A stretch of DNA of 64,000 nucleotides from Acorus gramineus. Its lineage: Eukaryota; Streptophyta; Magnoliopsida; Acorales; Acoraceae. Under the pieces are notes generated by a model. The model was not told where the DNA came from, searched no databases, and worked only from the letters and a program-made list of their open reading frames with translations. The translations under genes were made by a program, and so were the position numbers. Location: assembly GCA_030737835.1 (NCBI GenBank), contig JAUJYN010000012.1, positions 8,307,003-8,371,002 on the forward strand, written 5' to 3'. The stretch's first letter is position 1. Each line of letters opens with the position of its first letter. Shown here one piece after another: positions 61,005 to 64,000 of the stretch.

Positions 61005-61852
61005 TTATGTTTCTATCCAAACGGGCCCTTATAGATGTCGTTGAAAATATAAGCTCTTTTGGTTCAATAACAAAATCGGGTCCTTGATTCCTTGGCCTGA
61101 TTTTAAGAACCAAAATCAGCCGCAATGAATGCTTCGAATTTTCAGATCACGATATGGATGGTCCAGATTCCTTATCAAAATCGACTCTCTCTCTCTCTCT
61201 CTCTTTGAAAAGCCTAAACTTCAGTTGCTTGAGCTCCGTCCGAGGGGAGTCGCACCTCTCTCTCTGTCACTCTCCAATCCTTTTGGTATGTTCGCTTTGA
61301 TTTGATCCATCTCTCTCTCTCTAGGGTTTAAATTTTTGGATTTGTCGTCTGATTTGTTTTGTTTCTTTTGGTTTCATCTCGGAGTTTGATATTCGATTTC
61401 GGTTCAATTTATTGTTTTTGTGTTGATTTGATTTAGATTTTTGTTTCTTTTGATCATCTTTATTGACGATCCGTGACTCAAATTTTTAATCTTTTTGTTT
61501 GATTCGACGCAATTCAGTGCAAAATTAGGTTTGGCCTTGATTGGATATATTGATTTGGTTTCAGATTCAGTCAATGTTGATTCGGAGTGTATCTTGGAAG
61601 CTTCTGGTCTGAACATCCGTAGGTTTGGAGGTTTTCCATTAAATAGTTTAATTGTTTGATCTGGCTGCGTTTGTCTATTATTTTGTTTTCCAATTTTCGT
61701 TTCGTTTAAGGAGACATTCCTCCTGTTAAATGGGAAATTTTTTTTTTATCCAATCTAATCTTTCCATAGGCCTTGATCATCTTAGGTTGTAGAATGTTCT
61801 TTGTTTTGATGATTACAAGTTTACAACATCTCCCCCCAAGGGAAAAAAAGAT
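61005..61852 (+). repeat. inverted duplicate of the SEC24A promoter/leader, right arm
   Basis: This arm is the one attached to the live gene. It spans the truncated MITE end (about 60980-61028), the proximal promoter, leader exon 1 and about 570 bases of leader intron. It is the reverse complement of 58497-59405 with scattered differences and indels. Confidence 0.9.
61190..61284 (+). other. 5' UTR exon 1 of SEC24A
   Basis: A TC tract (61186-61204) marks the likely start region. A good donor (ccttttg then gtatgtt, 61284/61285) ends the exon. The matching acceptor is tttggcag at 62046-62053, giving a leader intron of about 770 bases. The 5' end is approximate. Confidence 0.55.
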
Positions 61853-62100
61853 GAATTTTTTTTATATTTATAGTTGTTTATATTAACAAATTTGGATGCT
61901 TATATAGTGAATATATGATTTTTTATATGGTCGACTCCATTTAGTTGAAATTCTGATGGTATCATTTTCATGAGGATTTATTTATGCTTAATAGTTCTTT
62001 CATTTGATTCCAAGCATCAGTTTTTAATCTCATTCATTATTTAGTTTTGGCAGGGTTGGTAAATTTTATCTAAATATTCGAAGAAGATATTGTTTTGAAA

Positions 62101-63322
62101 ATGCAACGGCCACCGACTAACGAAAAACCAGGACCTCCAAGTGTCCTGGGAAGGCCCGTCTCTCCCTTTGTAGCCCCTCCTCAACCTAGGACACCCTTCT
62201 CATCCACCGGACTAGTTGCCGGCCCTCCGGGTGGGCCCGTGTATGGAGGCCCACCACCCGTCAGGTACAATGGCCCATTTGCAGCCCCGCCCCCATCGTC
62301 GTCTCCTCCTATTCCCAATGCAGGCATTGCCCAACTTGTGCCGCCCGTCCCTGGTCCCCAACCAATTAGATTCAGTGGCCCGTCTTCCCCACCTCCCCCT
62401 CAGTCGGCCTATCCGGCGCAGCCACCTCAGCGTGGTCCACCTCCCACTGGTCCACCGACACTCTCTCCACCCATGTCTCTTCGTCCTAACCAGCCTCAGA
62501 CACCCTTCGTACCAATGGGTCCTCCACCCCAGAGTGCAAGTCCCATGCCACCACGAGGTATCATGCCCCCACCTCCAGTAGAGTCCTCATTTCCAACTCC
62601 TAGTGCGACCTTTCAGCAACCTTTTCCGGGATATCATAGCAGGCCAGCTGGTCAAGTTACTAGTATTGCACCTCCACCACCACCGCCACCAATGCATGCT
62701 CCTCCTTTTCATGCCCAACAAGGCAGTTACATGCCACCACCTCCCATAGCTGCTCCTCTGGGTTTCAACTCGAGGGAGCAATTGCAGTATCCTAGCGCAG
62801 GTCCTCCTGTGGGGAGTGCAGGTAACCTTCAAGGCTTGGTTGAAGATTTTCAGTCACTATCTGTTGGTTCTGTTCCCGGATCCCTTGATCCAGGACTTGA
62901 TGTCAACTCCCTTCCAAGACCTTTGGATGTTGATGAGAAGCCAAGTTCTTTGACTGAGATGTACCCGATGAATTGCCCTCCTAGATATTTTAGACTGACG
63001 ACACACGCCATACCAAATTCTCAATCTTTGTTATCCCGATGGCACTTGCCTCTTGGAGCTGTGGTCCATCCCCTTGCAGAAGCACCTGATGGGGTCAGTG
63101 CTCTGTGATTGTAGCTTTTTTTTTTTAATGTACTTTTAGCCTGGTAGATGCATTATTAACTTTCAGTTCATTTTTTTTATCAGGAGGAGGTTCCCATTGT
63201 GAATTTTGGATCGGCAGGCATTATCCGATGCAAACGGTGTCGGACATATATCAATCCATATGTGACATTTACAGATGGAGGAAGAAAATGGCGTTGCATC
63301 ATTTGTTCTTTGCTTAATGACG
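62101..63322 (+). CDS. SEC24A: COPII coat cargo adaptor SEC24A, 5' part (3'-partial)
   Basis: SEC24 is the COPII subunit that selects cargo for ER-to-Golgi vesicles, acting as a dimer with SEC23 at ER exit sites. Coding exons visible are 62101-63093 and 63184-63322; the gene continues past the window. The first 230 or so residues are the usual proline/glycine/glutamine-rich tail. Next come GLVEDFQSLSVGSVPGSLDP, the conserved YPMNCPPRYFRLTTHAIPNS and SRWHLPLGAVVHPLAEAPDG. Exon 3 of the transcript carries the Sec23/24 zinc finger with paired cysteines (RCKRC...WRCIIC) and ends in NDV phase 1. The wording closely matches Arabidopsis SEC24A as I recall it. The ATG at 62101 follows a leader splice acceptor at 62053; the upstream in-frame codon (TTG, 62095) is not a start. 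Its promoter region is part of an inverted duplication. Confidence 0.94.
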
Positions 63323-64000
63323 GTGGGTCCTACATTATTTATTAATTTAAGTTTTGCCTTCTTGATGAATCAGGAATGTTTTTGCCTATGAAGGTTTCAA
63401 TACTTAATCAGTTCTTTCATTTATGTCATGAAGAGCATGAAACATTAGAATAGAAAGCATACTTTTTTATTAATTGCCGAAGTTCCTTTTTTGCAATATA
63501 ATTTCTAGGATAATATTTAAGCCTATATCGTTTCATGTAATCATGTTTATTATCTAATGCCCATAACCTATGTCAACAATAAAATTTATTTTGGGCACAT
63601 TGTTGTACAAAGGATAGGACCATTTTCAGTGTGTCTCATTCCAACATTCACTACATGTGGGACTGCTTTGGGTGATGGCCTTTTTCTGGGCACATTACTG
63701 GACCTCAATAGGGGGGTGGGAGAGGTTACCACTATCTGCCAACAATATTCGTGATGAGATTTTGAGGTTATCTGTGTTTGAGATATATAGGTTCTGAATC
63801 ATGCCTCTCACGAGCAATAATATGGTTTATATTGGAGACTCAAGATGATATTCACTTATCCTGAATAAATAGTTAGAAAATGTGCTTATTGGATGGAGCT
63901 TGTGAACCCTTGGGTGGATACATTATGATGTTTCATGTATTTATTCTTACCTCCACTATATTGCTGTCCGACTGTAGATTCACATGTTGTTAATACGAGG
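63323..64000 (+). other. SEC24A intron running out of the window
   Basis: It begins with donor gtgggt directly after the zinc-finger exon. The next Sec24 block (trunk domain, expected to start PGEYF-like) is not found before 64000. The open frame at 63557-63754 has no relation to SEC24 and is likely chance. Confidence 0.75.

Noticed and set aside
58560..61616. Related small proteins at 58560-58823 (plus) and 61404-61616 (minus)
   Set aside because: Their similarity (both contain SKIHSES/FKIHSES-like stretches) is fully explained by the inverted duplication of noncoding SEC24A leader DNA, antisense to the gene.
62216..62832. Alternative frames over the SEC24A proline-rich exon
   Set aside because: They overlap the true frame, which is confirmed by conserved SEC24 blocks and the zinc finger.

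Overview
This is nuclear DNA from a flowering plant, probably a eudicot. The evidence is long T-rich introns with GT-AG borders, AT-rich intergenic DNA full of small transposons, and five genes that all belong to conserved plant families. I cannot name the species from sequence alone.

Layout. (1) 1-16.7 kb, plus strand: NAA15, the ribosome-docking auxiliary subunit of the NatA N-terminal acetyltransferase. 25 exons read in frame to the stop; only the short first coding exon lies upstream of the window. (2) 18.0-22.7 kb, plus: a FAR1-related (FRS11-like) transcription factor derived from a Mutator transposase, with an unusual GC-rich first coding exon. (3) 33.5-24.6 kb, minus: a large nuclear protein with a TFIIS central domain and a SPOC domain (PHF3/DIDO/Bye1-like architecture). 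(4) 33.5-44 kb: a transposon nest with a decayed Helitron of about 4.9 kb, interrupted by a non-autonomous TRIM-type LTR element, followed by two long foldback elements with 9-bp target duplications. (5) 49.5-44.1 kb, minus: a four-pass membrane RING-H2 E3 ubiquitin ligase. (6) 49.5-61 kb: gene-poor, AT-rich repeat DNA with a well-preserved SINE, foldback MITEs, minisatellites and an orphan promoter-like segment. (7) 61.2 kb to the window end, plus: the 5' part of SEC24A, the COPII cargo adaptor, which runs out of the window.

The genes have housekeeping roles (co-translational acetylation, transcription, ubiquitination, ER export) and show no operon-like or pathway link. The most interesting structures are duplications of gene leaders. 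The exon-1 donor region plus several hundred bases of intron 1 are shared between the unrelated SPOC/TFIIS and RING genes, 15 kb apart and in the same orientation. The SEC24A promoter/5' leader is repeated as a near-kilobase inverted copy about 1.6 kb upstream, with one breakpoint inside a Harbinger-type MITE. Other notable items are the Helitron/TRIM nest, the tandem-repeat architecture of the SPOC protein, and a three-fold LQDGL repeat at the FRS N-terminus.

All exon borders were read by eye from splice signals, reading-frame continuity and remembered family sequences. No alignment was run.
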